From Dipetalonema caudispina (Eukaryota > Nematoda > Chromadorea > Rhabditida > Onchocercidae), in contig JABVXV010000070.1 in assembly GCA_013365325.1 (NCBI GenBank), positions 62,001 through 126,000 of the forward strand: 64,000 bases of DNA. Reading direction: 5' to 3'. Positions within the stretch are counted from its first letter, which is position 1, and each line of letters opens with the position of its first letter. The translations under genes and the position numbers were made by a program. The notes beneath the pieces were generated by a model that made no database searches, was not told where the DNA came from, and was given only the letters and a program-made list of their open reading frames with translations. Below are positions 23,584-35,800 of this stretch, piece by piece.

Positions 23584-25541
23584 ATGGCTTCAGTGCTACC
23601 GGATGCTTGGAATGGTCATTACATTGGAGTTGGGAAAATTGGTGAAGGTATGTTGAAGTTTATTTTATAACATTAAAAAAAACATTTCAAATCTAGAATG
23701 ATCCAAGATTTCAAAAATCAGTTTCTTTATTTTTAAATATTGCTAGGAGTTTATGGTACGGTCTACAAGGCTATCGATAAGCGTGCTGCAAATACGGTTA
23801 CAGTCAAGAAAATCCAGATGAATTCAACGCTTGAGAACGGTGTACCATCTACAGTGATACGAGAAGTTACACTGCTTAAATTACTGCAGCATCCAAATAT
23901 CGTTTCGTATGCTTTTTTTTTTTATCACAGTGTACCGACTAGTAACATCCAAGAAGTTCAGCTAGGATGCTTTATTGCTCCACAGTCTTGGCAACAGCTT
24001 GTTATTGTCGAAACATATAAAACACATTTGTCTTTTTTCTCAAGAAGTCGATTTTGAATTTTGGCTAAGTAATATCGGACGTGATTGATATACATGTGGA
24101 AGGAAAGAAATTCAGTAGCGAAGGCTTCGGGAGACTCACATGCTGCCATATCCGACATACAGCCAAAAGAGTGTTTCATTTAATTAAAGGATCTTTTTCC
24201 GCAGTAGAAGTTGGAGTCTTTGATAATTTTCAGATCTATCAACAATTTAAAATCAGAAGTTCCAGAGCTTTTAATCTAGGATTCGATGAATGTGTGCTTA
24301 CTAGTGCTGATATATCGTTGTGGCTCCAATTATTTACTTCGCAGTAATTGAATTAAGATTAATTGTAGCCTTGAAGACGTAATAATAGGCGACGACCAAT
24401 TATATCTGGTATTTGAATTTGTTAGTATGAATCTGAAGACTTATATCAGCAAAATTCCTGATGACAAGTGGATGGATAGAGCTGAGGTCAGTGGGGCTCT
24501 TTTTCTATCGATTCTTCCGTTTTCTCCTTTAAAAAGTAGTTAATTCTTTAGAAAGCAGAAGGAAAATTCATGTCTGATTAAGGTTCATTTTAACTAGTTT
24601 AATATTGAAAGTTCAAATTATGAGGGATTTTGGGTTTAATTATTTACAGCAGAAAGTGTATTTGTATCAGATTCTCCAAGCTATCTGTTTTTGTCACCAA
24701 AGAAATATTCTGCATCGTGATTTAAAGCCGCAGAATTTACTTGTTGACCAGAAATGTCGCCTTAAGCTTGCTGAGTTCCGTTTTGATGAAGCAATTAATA
24801 CGCCAGAGAGATATTGTGCGCAAGAGGTTATTTTTTCATTTCCTCGTTTCCAGTGTTCTAAAAATCAGCAGGTTAACGACTCGTTCTTAGACTGAAAAAT
24901 ATTTGTTGCTTGCAGGTTAGTATTCAGTTTTATAAAGCTCCGGAATTACTATTCGGTTGGACTCGTTGCACATCGGCAGTAGATATATGGAGCATCGGAT
25001 GCATTGCTGCTGAAATGGCTGTGAAGCAAGCATTGTTTCCTCCGGGTGATTCGAATATTGACCAGATTTTCCGTATTTTCAGGTTTGCTTAACGTCTTTT
25101 AACTATGTTTTTTTCACCTCACCATTATCTCTCATTATCGCACTTTCAGTATATTGTCGACTCCATGTGAGGAAACATTGCGTGGATTTACAAATGTGCC
25201 GAATTGTGCAGAAATATTCCCTAACTGGAAAAATAACCACCTTTATGAAATTCTCAATCGCTTTATGGATGCTAATGGCATTAAAATTGTGCAGGTTGAG
25301 AATCTTTCACCTAAAGATTTTTAATCAAAGGAGACTGCTTTTGACCTCATATTCTGCCATTATGATTTCTAGGGCACTCTCTACTTTATTTTTGTATATT
25401 TTTTTCTGTTTTATTTTTGCATATTTTTTGCAGAAAATGCTTACTTATGAGCCGGAGAAACGAATCTCTGCGGAAGAACTTTTGAAAGATTCATACTTCA
25501 TTGATGTCGATCGAACAAAGCTTCCAGTTAGCGAGTATTGA
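23584..25541 (+). CDS. Divergent CDK1-like kinase with degenerate catalytic motifs (possible pseudokinase)
   Basis: A full-length kinase-domain layout close to CDK1. Exons start [13 protein letters not shown], then the glycine loop [13 protein letters not shown] (CDK1 Thr14 is Val, Tyr15 kept), ATP lysine in VTVKKIQ, and PSTVIRE in place of PSTAIRE. Next come [40 protein letters not shown] (catalytic HRD intact) and KLAEFRF where CDKs have KLADFGL. The T-loop reads [16 protein letters not shown], so CDK1 Thr161 is Cys while APE is kept. [11 protein letters not shown] and, at the end, [16 protein letters not shown] and KLPVSEY follow. Near 25295-25330 the frame reads NLSPKDF then TAA; only splicing at CAG|GTTGAG to the acceptor before KMLTYEP keeps an open frame, and this drops about 13 helix residues. 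It may be a real pseudokinase or a decaying paralogue. The end at 25541 assumes that splice. Confidence 0.8.
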
Positions 25542-26632
25542 TGTGTGTTTAGTGTTGCCATCAATCAAGACTAATCGTTTTTCACTTTACTTTCTCATCT
25601 GTTAAAATGATTATCATTATGTTTCCTTATATTCCGAAACTGTACTGTATTGTAGATTTGCTGGCTAAAAAAAACCTAATTTGAGGTTTTTTTCCTATCT
25701 GAAATTTTCATATTTACTTTAGGTTTTTGGGATGTAGGATATGCAATACCAAAAATTTGAGTGTGAAAAAAAAAAAAAAAAAAACTTAAATTTGTCGGAG
25801 TGAACCGTTCTCCGTTATTCTGGATGTATCTGTTTGCCTTCGGACTATATTTTGTTATTCCACTGTGAAGCAAAAAATCTGTCGTTTCAAATGAAATTGT
25901 TGGATTCTTTTCCCTTTTGAGCAATATCACGACTGGTACTATTAGTAAATGTTCGTTTCACACATGGATATTAGGTAGTTAGATATATTTTCTTGATAGT
26001 TTACGAAACATTTTTTTCTGTATGACATTATCAAAGAAAACTGCTCTAGTATACTGTGTTCGAAGTGTTCCTTTTTTTTGGATAAAGATTTAGAAATAGA
26101 CGAACTTCGAAAAATAACATTTACATTTTCCAACTTAAAAAATACCAAAAACATTTACTTGGATTGCGCATTGAACAAAAAGAAAAGGGCAGGAAAGTGT
26201 ATATGAAGTGCACTTATTTGATATTCACAATGAAGTATCGAGAAGTGACGAGACCGTGTCGATAGGGACAATGGATCGTGTTGCAAGAAGGAATATGTAG
26301 ATTTATCATTCATCTTTGAACGATGGGATACGAATTTAAATAAATTAATTTCATGAGAGAAGTTACAATTCCACTTATTTGGTAGAAAAGAAAACATTTC
26401 ATTTCGGAATTATATGGGGAACAGTTACATAAAAGAACAGTAACCGGGTTAAAAGCGATTGGAATTGTAGCAAACAACAGTGTTAGGCTAATAAGTGGCA
26501 AAACGGAGGAGATAGCAATAAATTGCGTCGGTATCGCATGATGACAAATTGGAAGTTGCTTGAAGAGAAGGAGAATTGAGCGAGTAAGATTTATCATTGT
26601 AAGTTCTGGGATTTTCGAATTAGTGGAAAGAA
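25542..26632. other. Intergenic region between convergent CDK-like and proline-rich genes
   Basis: AT-rich, with a 19-A run at 25766-25784. No exon was recognised. It should hold both 3' UTRs. Confidence 0.5.
25766..25784 (+). repeat. Poly(A) tract, 19 A
   Basis: An uninterrupted A run about 225 bases after the CDK-like stop. Confidence 0.9.
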
Positions 26633-27436
26633 TTAAACATTGATTGACTGACTGCCTTTTCGGGATCCGGATGTTGCAAATGACCGATTCAGAACTAACC
26701 TGATTGGCTTTATGCTACTCATATCCGTCAAGTCATTATTTTCTTTCAATTTTAGATTCTGTTGTTCACCAAAAAATTTTGGTGGTGAAGGTGGTGGTGG
26801 TATTTTCAACATACGAGGCATTTCATTCGCTTTGTTTCCCATGTAACTGACTTGATTCTGAAATTGCTGTTGCGGCCCATTTATCAGCTCAGAATTTCCA
26901 AGACGAAAGGGAAGGTTTGCTTGGCTAGTTGAAATAGGGATATTCTGAAGGCCGTGCGAATTTTCCGGAGAAACTATTCCAACAAATGGTAACAATTGCA
27001 AATTGGATTCATTTCCTGGGTCTTTTGAAATAGGAGTAAAGAATGAATTGCCGCTACCAGGCATTGCTACCGAGTATAGCGGAATATATGATGATTGTGA
27101 TTTTGTTCCGGTTACATCAGGTTGAACTATAAGTACTGGACCTGATATTGTCGATGCCGATATAGATGGTGGAGAAGTTGGTGATGATGGTGGTGGTGCT
27201 GGTGGTGCTATTGTCCAAGTCATTGGATCCAGTATAATTCTGTTTTGTTTTTCAAGGAATTCTTTTGCACGTTTCATTATCTCTATTGGATCCTTCAAAT
27301 TCTCTTCGTCTTTCGAGTTTTCACCACACCATGTTGAACGTCCGGAAACACCACCAGACATGAAACAGTTATGATATTGCGCCTCACAAATGACTCCGCT
27401 TAATAACAGGATTACCGAAATAATGACAACCGTCAT
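26633..27436 (-). CDS. Secreted proline-rich protein of unknown function
   Basis: A single open frame of 267 codons. The start MTVVIISVILLLSGVICEAQ is a clear signal peptide. It is followed by a short segment with two cysteines (YHNCFMSGG, STWCGEN), a charged helix-like piece (IMKRAKEFLEKQNR), and proline/serine-rich low complexity (APPAPPPSSPTSPPS, later IPPPPSPPKFFGEQQ). A glutamine/asparagine-rich part (PQQQFQNQVS) and a basic C-terminus complete it. No family was recognised. A T-tract acceptor 15 bases upstream supports this start over a longer in-frame ATG further upstream. One caution: ATCAG|GTTAGTTC near codon 240 looks like a splice donor, so the last 22 or so residues may be intron. 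It is probably extracellular; the role is unknown. Confidence 0.65.
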   Translation of the reverse strand: MTVVIISVILLLSGVICEAQYHNCFMSGGVSGRSTWCGENSKDEENLKDPIEIMKRAKEFLEKQNRIILDPMTWTIAPPAPPPSSPTSPPSISASTISGPVLIVQPDVTGTKSQSSYIPLYSVAMPGSGNSFFTPISKDPGNESNLQLLPFVGIVSPENSHGLQNIPISTSQANLPFRLGNSELINGPQQQFQNQVSYMGNKANEMPRMLKIPPPPSPPKFFGEQQNLKLKENNDLTDMSSIKPIRLVLNRSFATSGSRKGSQSINV

Positions 27437-29838
27437 ACTTTTCCAAATATCCTGAAAAAAAAAAATCCTTCTAGAACCATTTTTTTCTCTTGTAATACAA
27501 AATTTTAAACACTGTGAAATGTGGTAAGTTCCAGCGAAAGATAATTGTAATTCGACTGTATCATTGTATGCCAGAGTTAAACATCTCAAAAATATTGGTA
27601 AGGTCCTTATGACCTCTATATTGGGCATATGAATCCATATCAAGTAATCCGATATGATTTAATCCTGATACATTTATGAAGTAAATATATCAAACAACAA
27701 AAAACTATTCAGACATTCACTATATTATGTTTTCCACGATAATATCTAAACAATATATAGGATAAAATTAAACGGTATCTTTCCGTTTGAAATCCATCAT
27801 TCCAGTGGAAAATAAAGTAAATTAAAAATGCATTATTCTACAAAAAGGAAAGCTACCTTTTATTTTACTATACAAAAGGTTTAAATGTTCACTCATTTAT
27901 CTGGTTATTGTTTTAATTTCAGATGAAAACCAGATACATATAATTTATGCATTTGCATCTGTTAAACAGATAGTTAAATCCCTGGAAACACTTTTATTTT
28001 TATATCCATTATGAAAGGCCATATTAATGTATTTCAATTACATTTGTAGAACTGACTTGTTGTTCAAGTGTTATCGTTAAATAAAAATCGATTTATTTCC
28101 TCAAAATGATTAGAATTTGATTCTGCTTTGCACTTATTAACATTTTGTTCGCATTTTCGAAGAAAGCGAACTGTGCCACAATTTTTGTATATTAAAGTTT
28201 GTTTTTGTTTTCAATACATCAGATTTAAATCAAATTTCCAAAATTGTTCTGGAATCAACCTAACATCAAGTGAGGAAACCTGTGACAAAATGGCTTCATT
28301 ATTGAGAAAGGGGTGAAATTTGTTTCAATTAATCTGATTAATTTGATAGTACTTAAGTGACAGAGAATGGATATATTAATCTAAATCAAATGTTCTATCT
28401 TTTTATAAAATATATTAAATTCTGGTAATGTATTTAATCTTCCATAATATTGTTGATTTTTTTAAATTGATGCCATTTCCTTTTCTCTTTAACATCAAGC
28501 TCAGCTGCTAAATAGATCACAATAAAAGGTGGTAGGATAAAAAAGTTAGCAAAGTACGAATAGCAGATAGATTGATTACTTTTCCAGTGATCAAGTCTCG
28601 ATTGCAATATGATAATTCCTAACCATAACTCATCCTAATAAATAGTTTTACAAAATTTAGAAGTGAAAGAAAATATGGAAATATGTACAACCAATATAAA
28701 AACAATATGGCAAGTTAAGCAATGATTTCAAATATGTAAGATCATAACTGTGGTGTTGCTAATAATGTATCCAAGTAAGCAAGAACAAAGTAACAGATAA
28801 CTTACAACGAAGCTGTTTTTGGGATAAGCACGTGATAGATTCTGATGGAAGTAAATAGAGTTTGGATAGTCTTAAATGAGATGCATTCCATATATGTATG
28901 CATATATATGGATTGCATTTAAAAATTGATGAATTGATCACCCAAAATGGAATAATAATAGTGTTGGATGTAAAGTGGAAGGTCCAACATCTATTTCATT
29001 TCTTCCTACTTGGTGGTCTATTTAAAGTATCGCGACAGATATCCATTTTTTTAGAATTATTTTCGAACGACTTCCAATCGCTTCATGATGAATGATTTAA
29101 ATTTTAATGACACAAATACACACACATGTACACTGAGACACATTCACTTGCATGCATTCACCATTACAACATATTTTGCAAAAAATTCTGAAATCGACAC
29201 TGTTATTCAAAGAACCAACTCAACCATAAATATATTCAAATAATCTAACCAATGATGGACAGATGGATTAAAGTAAATGGTTCAAACAGATGACCTGTGA
29301 TGGAACTTGCTTACAGCACTTCAATGATCCGATGCATGATTTCAATGGTGAATGCCCCTCAAAGCACGAGGGAAATCTTCTTGGCATTTTATAGTACGGT
29401 ATATGCTATGATATATTGCATGTTTCATTATTTTCATTCTTGTCAAATCAAAAAATTCCAGCAATATTTCGCAATAATTCTTGTAACAACACCCTAATAA
29501 AACAACGAAATCGTTGAAAAAAAGTCAGAAAGAAATTAAATTTAAGAAATAAATACTTAAAAATTGAAAAAGAACCAGAATTTCATACATACGAAATATA
29601 AATATTGCTAAAACAGTACATTACATTCGAGCTATTCAACAGAAAAAAAAAACAGCAAATTTTTTAGCATCAATGTACCAAAGATTTGAAATTCCCTCAC
29701 TGTTAATTACATGCGTTTTCCACATCTCAACTGATCCATATTTTCATCGTATATTTATATTTTGCGTAGAATAAAAATATAAATTAGAAAAATCAAATAA
29801 GTTTTGCCAGTTTCGAAGATATAAACGTTTTATGCAAA
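27437..29838. other. Intergenic region between proline-rich and Flamingo genes
   Basis: About 2.4 kb of very AT-rich sequence, with a CA-rich patch near 29108-29140. No coding exon or RNA gene was recognised. It should contain the promoter of the proline-rich gene. Confidence 0.5.
27451..27466 (-). promoter_or_regulatory. Acceptor (SL or intron) upstream of proline-rich gene
   Basis: On the minus strand a run of more than ten Ts ends in CAG, 15 bases before the ATG. This fits trans-splicing or a 5' UTR intron. Confidence 0.5.
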
Positions 29839-29844
29839 TTTATT
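29839..29844 (-). terminator. Poly(A) signal AATAAA of Flamingo gene
   Basis: AATAAA on the minus strand about 45 bases after the proposed TAA at 29888. This supports that stop as the true gene end. Confidence 0.6.
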
Positions 29845-29887
29845 AAATAAATTTGGTAAACAGTTTGAAAGTAGAACTTTTATCATT

Positions 29888-32800
29888 TTATTTTGAAGAC
29901 TCCATAGTATAAGCAATAATAACCCGATTAACAGTAACAATAGCATTAACGACTAAAAGTAAAGGATGGATAATGACATTTACTAGAACAGGTACCATAA
30001 AGTTGATCGATATCATTGGTCGGAGCATTATCCTGATAAAGTAAAGCAATTCCTTCTGCACTAGTGTATGCCTCATGGTGGAGTACTTTCATCGGTGGAC
30101 TTAAAATTTCAGGATGTGGTACACCATGGATTGATTCCTGATGGATATATGTTGCTGAAGGTATAATATCAGGCATCCATCCATTAACACAGTTTCCACT
30201 TATTTCCACATCTTTAATAGTTACTGAATACTTTAAAATCTTTAAAAAATGAAGAATTCCATAACATTGTGAAATTTCCAAATATAAATCAGAGTGAAAT
30301 TAATGGTCTTTTACAGCTCTCAATAGAGTTGAACCTGTATTTGATGATTGCAATAAGAGGGGAGTTTGACATTGAGGATCCAAAACTTCTTCTGTATTCT
30401 TCGGTAAATTATTCATCCATAAACCATTATCGTAACGAATATTCCGCTAGAAACACAACTAAATTGCCGCTTTTGCATCATATCACAGTTTCCAATTAAA
30501 GGATTTTTGGCTACGGAAAAATTAATTTAATAACTTGGTCAATAAACTTACGAACGGAAGACAAGCAATGAATATAAGTTTAGACCTCGACTTCTAACTT
30601 TCCATCATATTTGAAATGGACTCAGAATTTCGAGAGAGAACGTGCATTTGAAATTTTATATTAAAAAATCCCTATATAATCAGAAATAATTGATCTTGAT
30701 AATAGTTCTCTCTCAAAATGTCAATCTCTTTTGCTGTTTAAGTTTCAAGCGGTATGTTGCATACATCCGGGTAGTGATTTTTTAGCCGGATACAGTGGAA
30801 ACCTGATATTGCTCGTCCAAGCAAGTATTTCAATCCATTTCCCTCATAAGGACTGAATCTTTTAGGTATTTCAGCATAAAGCAAGATTAAATATAATTGG
30901 GTTATTTGGAAATATGATCAACAAGCGAGTACCATCAAATCATTCTTAAGAAAAATCACAACTTATGTGTAAGGATTTAATAGATTAGCCTTTAAAATAA
31001 TTGTTCTAAAATCATTAGAAATTGCATTTTTTTATTAAAAAAATTTTTGTCATTTGCAATTTTTCTCATTTTCTTCCTTTTGCAAGTTCATCTTTGGTAG
31101 TGGTAATAACAAATCACCTTTGGACCAAAATAATTCGTCCACAGGAAAATGTACGTAGCGACAAAGACCAATGTTGAATTGAGAGCAATTTCATAGAGTG
31201 GATTGTCAGCATGATCGAACAGTATGTAAAGACCAAAAGAATTATAGAATGCGCATAACATGGACTAAAAAAACGCATCTTTTTTTATTTCGAATATTTT
31301 TCATTTCATCGTACTATTACTTTTCCATAATCAAATGTGTTCCCGAATCAATAAGAAACAACAAAATTCATCCAATAAATTTTCTATCCTCTTGACCTAA
31401 TTGAATGTTTCATTCAGTTTTCATTTCCGTTTTCATTTAAATGAACAAAAATGTGAATCCCAAGAAAAAAAATGTTAAGGCGAAAAAAGTAATTGTTGAA
31501 GAAATATTGAAAGATCTTCGGTGGAATGGACAATGATACCGAAATAAAAACAAAACAATGGAAAATTCATGTATCCTCTTTATCGGATTTCATTACATTT
31601 GGAAAATTCATATACTCTTTATCAGATGTCCCTAAATTTCCTATTCTTCCTATCATGAATATCGTTTCAGCCATTGTTCATCGATTACCAAAATCATCTG
31701 TGATTATGCTTCCAACATTATCAAACGTTTTGTGAAATACCTACTGAAGAATTGAATAATTTAATTTGTATAAAATGGAAACAAACCAGGATAATATGTA
31801 ACCAAAGTGTTGTTCGAATGGAATACTCCGTGGCTATATAGTCGAACTGCTTACTAAATGATATCAGAAGGGCCGTCGAAAAAGCGTAAAAATCGAACTG
31901 AAACTCGTTTATAATCGTCTGTTATATATATAGTTTAAGAATTCATAAAATCTAAAAGAAATTAAAAGCTTTTCTACAATCTTTTCTACAGCTTGCATTT
32001 ATATCAACATTAAAAGTAAAATTAGAAATAAGTGAGAGAGTAGTATATCTAAAAGCACTTGAAATAGGAGGTATTATATGATTATCAATAACATTGTTAC
32101 CAGCATCAAAACTGATATTTCCAAGATGACAACGATTGTTCAACCATTCATTGCACGCTTTGAACTTAACTAGGCATAGACTTCTCGAAATTAGCTCAGA
32201 ATTATGGCCTTATTTCTGTTCTGTTGACCCAATTATTAAGTAAGCAATCGATGATAGAAGTATAGTATCTATTAGGTGTCATGCTATTGTCAAATGATTA
32301 TTTCAGTGAGTCAAAAACTGCCCATAGTTTTATCCGGAGAAACTGGAAATCTAGTACTTTGAATATAGGTACTGTTATCCTTTCTCATCTTTATGATGAC
32401 GAGGAAGGGCGAAAATGTAAACGTTGCAAGAGACTGTTGAGGTTTTTGGTATTGAACGATTTGTGAATTTGATGAAATATTGGTAGGGAGGGAAGCAAAC
32501 GGAAATCAAGCGTGATGTAGGATGAAAAATCAGTGAAGACAGCAGCAAAATCAGTGAAAAAAATTTCAAAAAGTGAATTACCAAGATATAAAGTGCAACT
32601 GGAATCAGGAGAATCCAGAAGAAAGATTGGTTTGGTGAAAGTGAACATCCTGGAGCAAGGAAGAAGGATGCTAGTGATAACAATATTGGAATTATCACTG
32701 AACATAGTATTATCATCCAGTAACTGCAAGATATCAATTTAAAGTTAGCAAGAATTAAAAAATTTACACCAACGTGTCAACACGTGATCCGTTTGTTGTT

Positions 32801-35800
32801 TGAAAGAAATCAGCACATGAGCAAGTAAATAAGTATGCAAAATATACCTTAAATTTGTTTTTGAAAATTTAATTAGACATTTACCTTGTTTGTTGAAAAG
32901 TGCAAATTTTTAAGAAATAATGATTAAAGCATTCGAAAACTTACTTCGATTCTGCCCTTCCCGTTGCTAGAAGTCGATAAATGTGAAAGGAATACATAAA
33001 AAGCCATGAAAATACTGCCGAAGTACATAAGCTTATAATTGTATTCCGTGCAAGGCAAAACACCTGAAGGGATTACTGAGTTTTCATTTTTGTAAGAATA
33101 GCAAAACAGAAATATTGAAGTTTGAGTAGAAGTATTTATGCAATAAATTGCAACTGTAATTATAATGGACATCAAATGTTCAGTTATTTCCAGATAAAAT
33201 GATACTCTTGAAATTAGATTCCAAATCTAAAATTCAAAACCTCGGGATCAAATTCAAAATGGAAATAAATCACTTAAAAAATCCGCATACAATGCTTGGT
33301 TGAAGGCGATGAACTAAGAAAATAGTGATCACATCGAGTACAAACATAAGGATAAAGCCAAATCGAATAAGCCTCAGGCGTAGACAAGGTCGATAAAGGC
33401 TTCGGACTGCCGAGAGTAAAAGTAAAACAAGAGCAAACGTTACGCATAATGATCCAGCATAAGGTATAGTTTTTGAAGGCATAAAACGAATCTGCAAGTT
33501 GATATTCAAAAAAATTTTTTGCTTGAAGAATTGAAATAAAAATTTCGTCGTTGAAAATTCCAAATTTTATTTTCCTTAGAATTTACCCTTGCCTCTATAC
33601 TTTATGATAAAAAACAATTTTCGATTATATATTTAAAAATTCCGCTTACCAGAGCTCCATGATCTGGTCGAATTATAATTGTGTAAATACCAGATCTTTC
33701 GAAATTGCAAATAGCGTGGGTACGATTAAGTCCAACAAGTGCCGTCCTTTGTGCAGACCATTCCAGGAATATATTTTCCGTTTCTAAACTTCCATCCGTC
33801 CAATCTTTAGTTCTGAATAGTTTGTTATTTTTTGCAGGATTTTCAACAATCACACACTCTGGATACTTCCATGCTTCTTCGGTAACAGGGAATAGTACTT
33901 GAATCGTACAGGTGGCATTGTAGTAAACTGTGACGATCGGTGTTTCGCAGTGGAAACGGTTTACATTGTTGAATATACTGTAAAATATAACTTTTCTAGA
34001 ATAAGCTACTGTATCTTCACATAGAAGTTTCATCTGTGTACTACGAAAATTCTCCGCTCGTTCGTCCACAAAATTCTTGAACTTTGGCAATATTCGACTT
34101 CCATCAGCTGGCATCTCATCCACTGCGAATACTGTAATTAGTTAAACTAAGTCACATAGATTATAATCGAATCTTTTCAAATCACTTCATTGTCTTGAAG
34201 AAGATGCGTGATCTGTCAAAGATTAGGTGACATGAGAGAAGGTCCATTCTGGTAGTCTATCTAAGATTAGTGTATTATGTTTTATGGGCATTATACACAC
34301 ATTTCATTCCATACTACTATTAGATTAGTAATTCGGCACGGCAAAGTATTTCCGGATAATTTCAAAACTATATTTCCGATACAAAGGTAAAAGAGTTTTG
34401 AAAAGGTGTTTATTAGCAGGCAATCTGTTCTGTTTAATCCATCCGTTTGTTTGATCATCTATGATTTCATATCATTTTAATATGGAATTTGGAAAAAAAG
34501 CTGCAAAAAAAGTGACCCATATTTTGTCCATAGAACATAAACGGTTTGAGATAAGGATGAATTTGATGGACATTTGCTACATGAGTGCCATAATCATTAA
34601 ACAGGCGAATTAATTGCGCATTATTTGGATAATCTTTTATCTTCAGTAAACTGTCCGCTACTTTCAGTAAACGATTGGTATATTCTGCTGACCTGTAAAT
34701 AATAGTGATAGTAAGGAACAGTTTGTTTTATTTCATGCCAAAGTTTTCGAAAATTTGATTTTGAAGTTTTGAAGTTCTTAAGGTTTTACTAAAAATTTTT
34801 GAAATAATATACAGACTTCAAATGACTATTCGGCGGGTTATTCCCAGTAAGTTCTTCTCTGATCAATTGTTTCACCGCTTTTCTTGCAATAGCAACGTTG
34901 ACACCTTTCAACTGTAGCACGCTGTTTGTTGCATTTGACAAACTTTGTACAAGTTTCATTTGATCAGTCAAATCTAACTGAAAATTATAAATTAAATTTT
35001 TATTTTTCAAAATAAGAATCAGTTTGCTTATTTGTGAAAACGACATAGTCGAAAGCTTAGCTGGAAAACACAAATACAGAAAAATAAATGCACTTCGTAG
35101 CAAAAGTTCAGTGATATTAGAGTTAAACATGAAGATTTGAAACATTTCGAGAAGTAATACTACATCTGTTCAATGAGACAACTGATTACCTTAGTGAAGG
35201 CAGGAAGAGTACAGTTATAATTGTTGATCTGATCCCAATAGGCACTTCTCAGACATTTCCGCAAAACTAAACCCACTTCACCATTTGGACAACTCTTAAA
35301 CAAAACAGATCAGCATGATGAATGTTGTCAAATAACTGAAAATAGTACCTATCTTACCTGTTAATTCATACAGTCAGAAAAATCAATTAATACCATAGTT
35401 TTTGAAAGAGTATATTCTTTCCAAGTTACAAATTTGTCTTATACCTCCGGATGAGACAATTTATCGTTAAATTTGCTTATTCCTTCATCTCAAAATAATG
35501 ATTTGAAAAATAACGATAATTTTAGGGGAAAGAAAGGCATCACTTGTCTTGCAGTTGCTCCAACAATTGTCGTTGGCCATTGGATACCATATTCAATGTT
35601 TGATGGACATCTGTTCTTAATTTTCAAACATTTTAGAGTTTTCTGATCTAAAACTTGATCTGAACCAGGACATCGATCACATCGACGACCGATTGCTTCA
35701 CCGACACATTGGCATTGACCTTTCGAAGAACAAGTTAAGTCTGAGGAACCATAGCCGCATTCACACGATATGCATTCATCTCCCGAATAGTATGCGCCAC

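Noticed and set aside
31952..32143. 63-codon minus-strand ORF between Flamingo TM5 and TM6
   Set aside because: It would put a large loop where the family has a short one. The micro-exon LSSKRAMN followed by the exon at about 31820 joins in phase and fits better.
32391..32742. Two other open frames (one minus, one plus) overlapping the Flamingo TM4-5 exon
   Set aside because: The minus frame with [20 protein letters not shown] and [15 protein letters not shown] matches the TM4-loop-TM5 pattern and splices in phase. The others are shadows.
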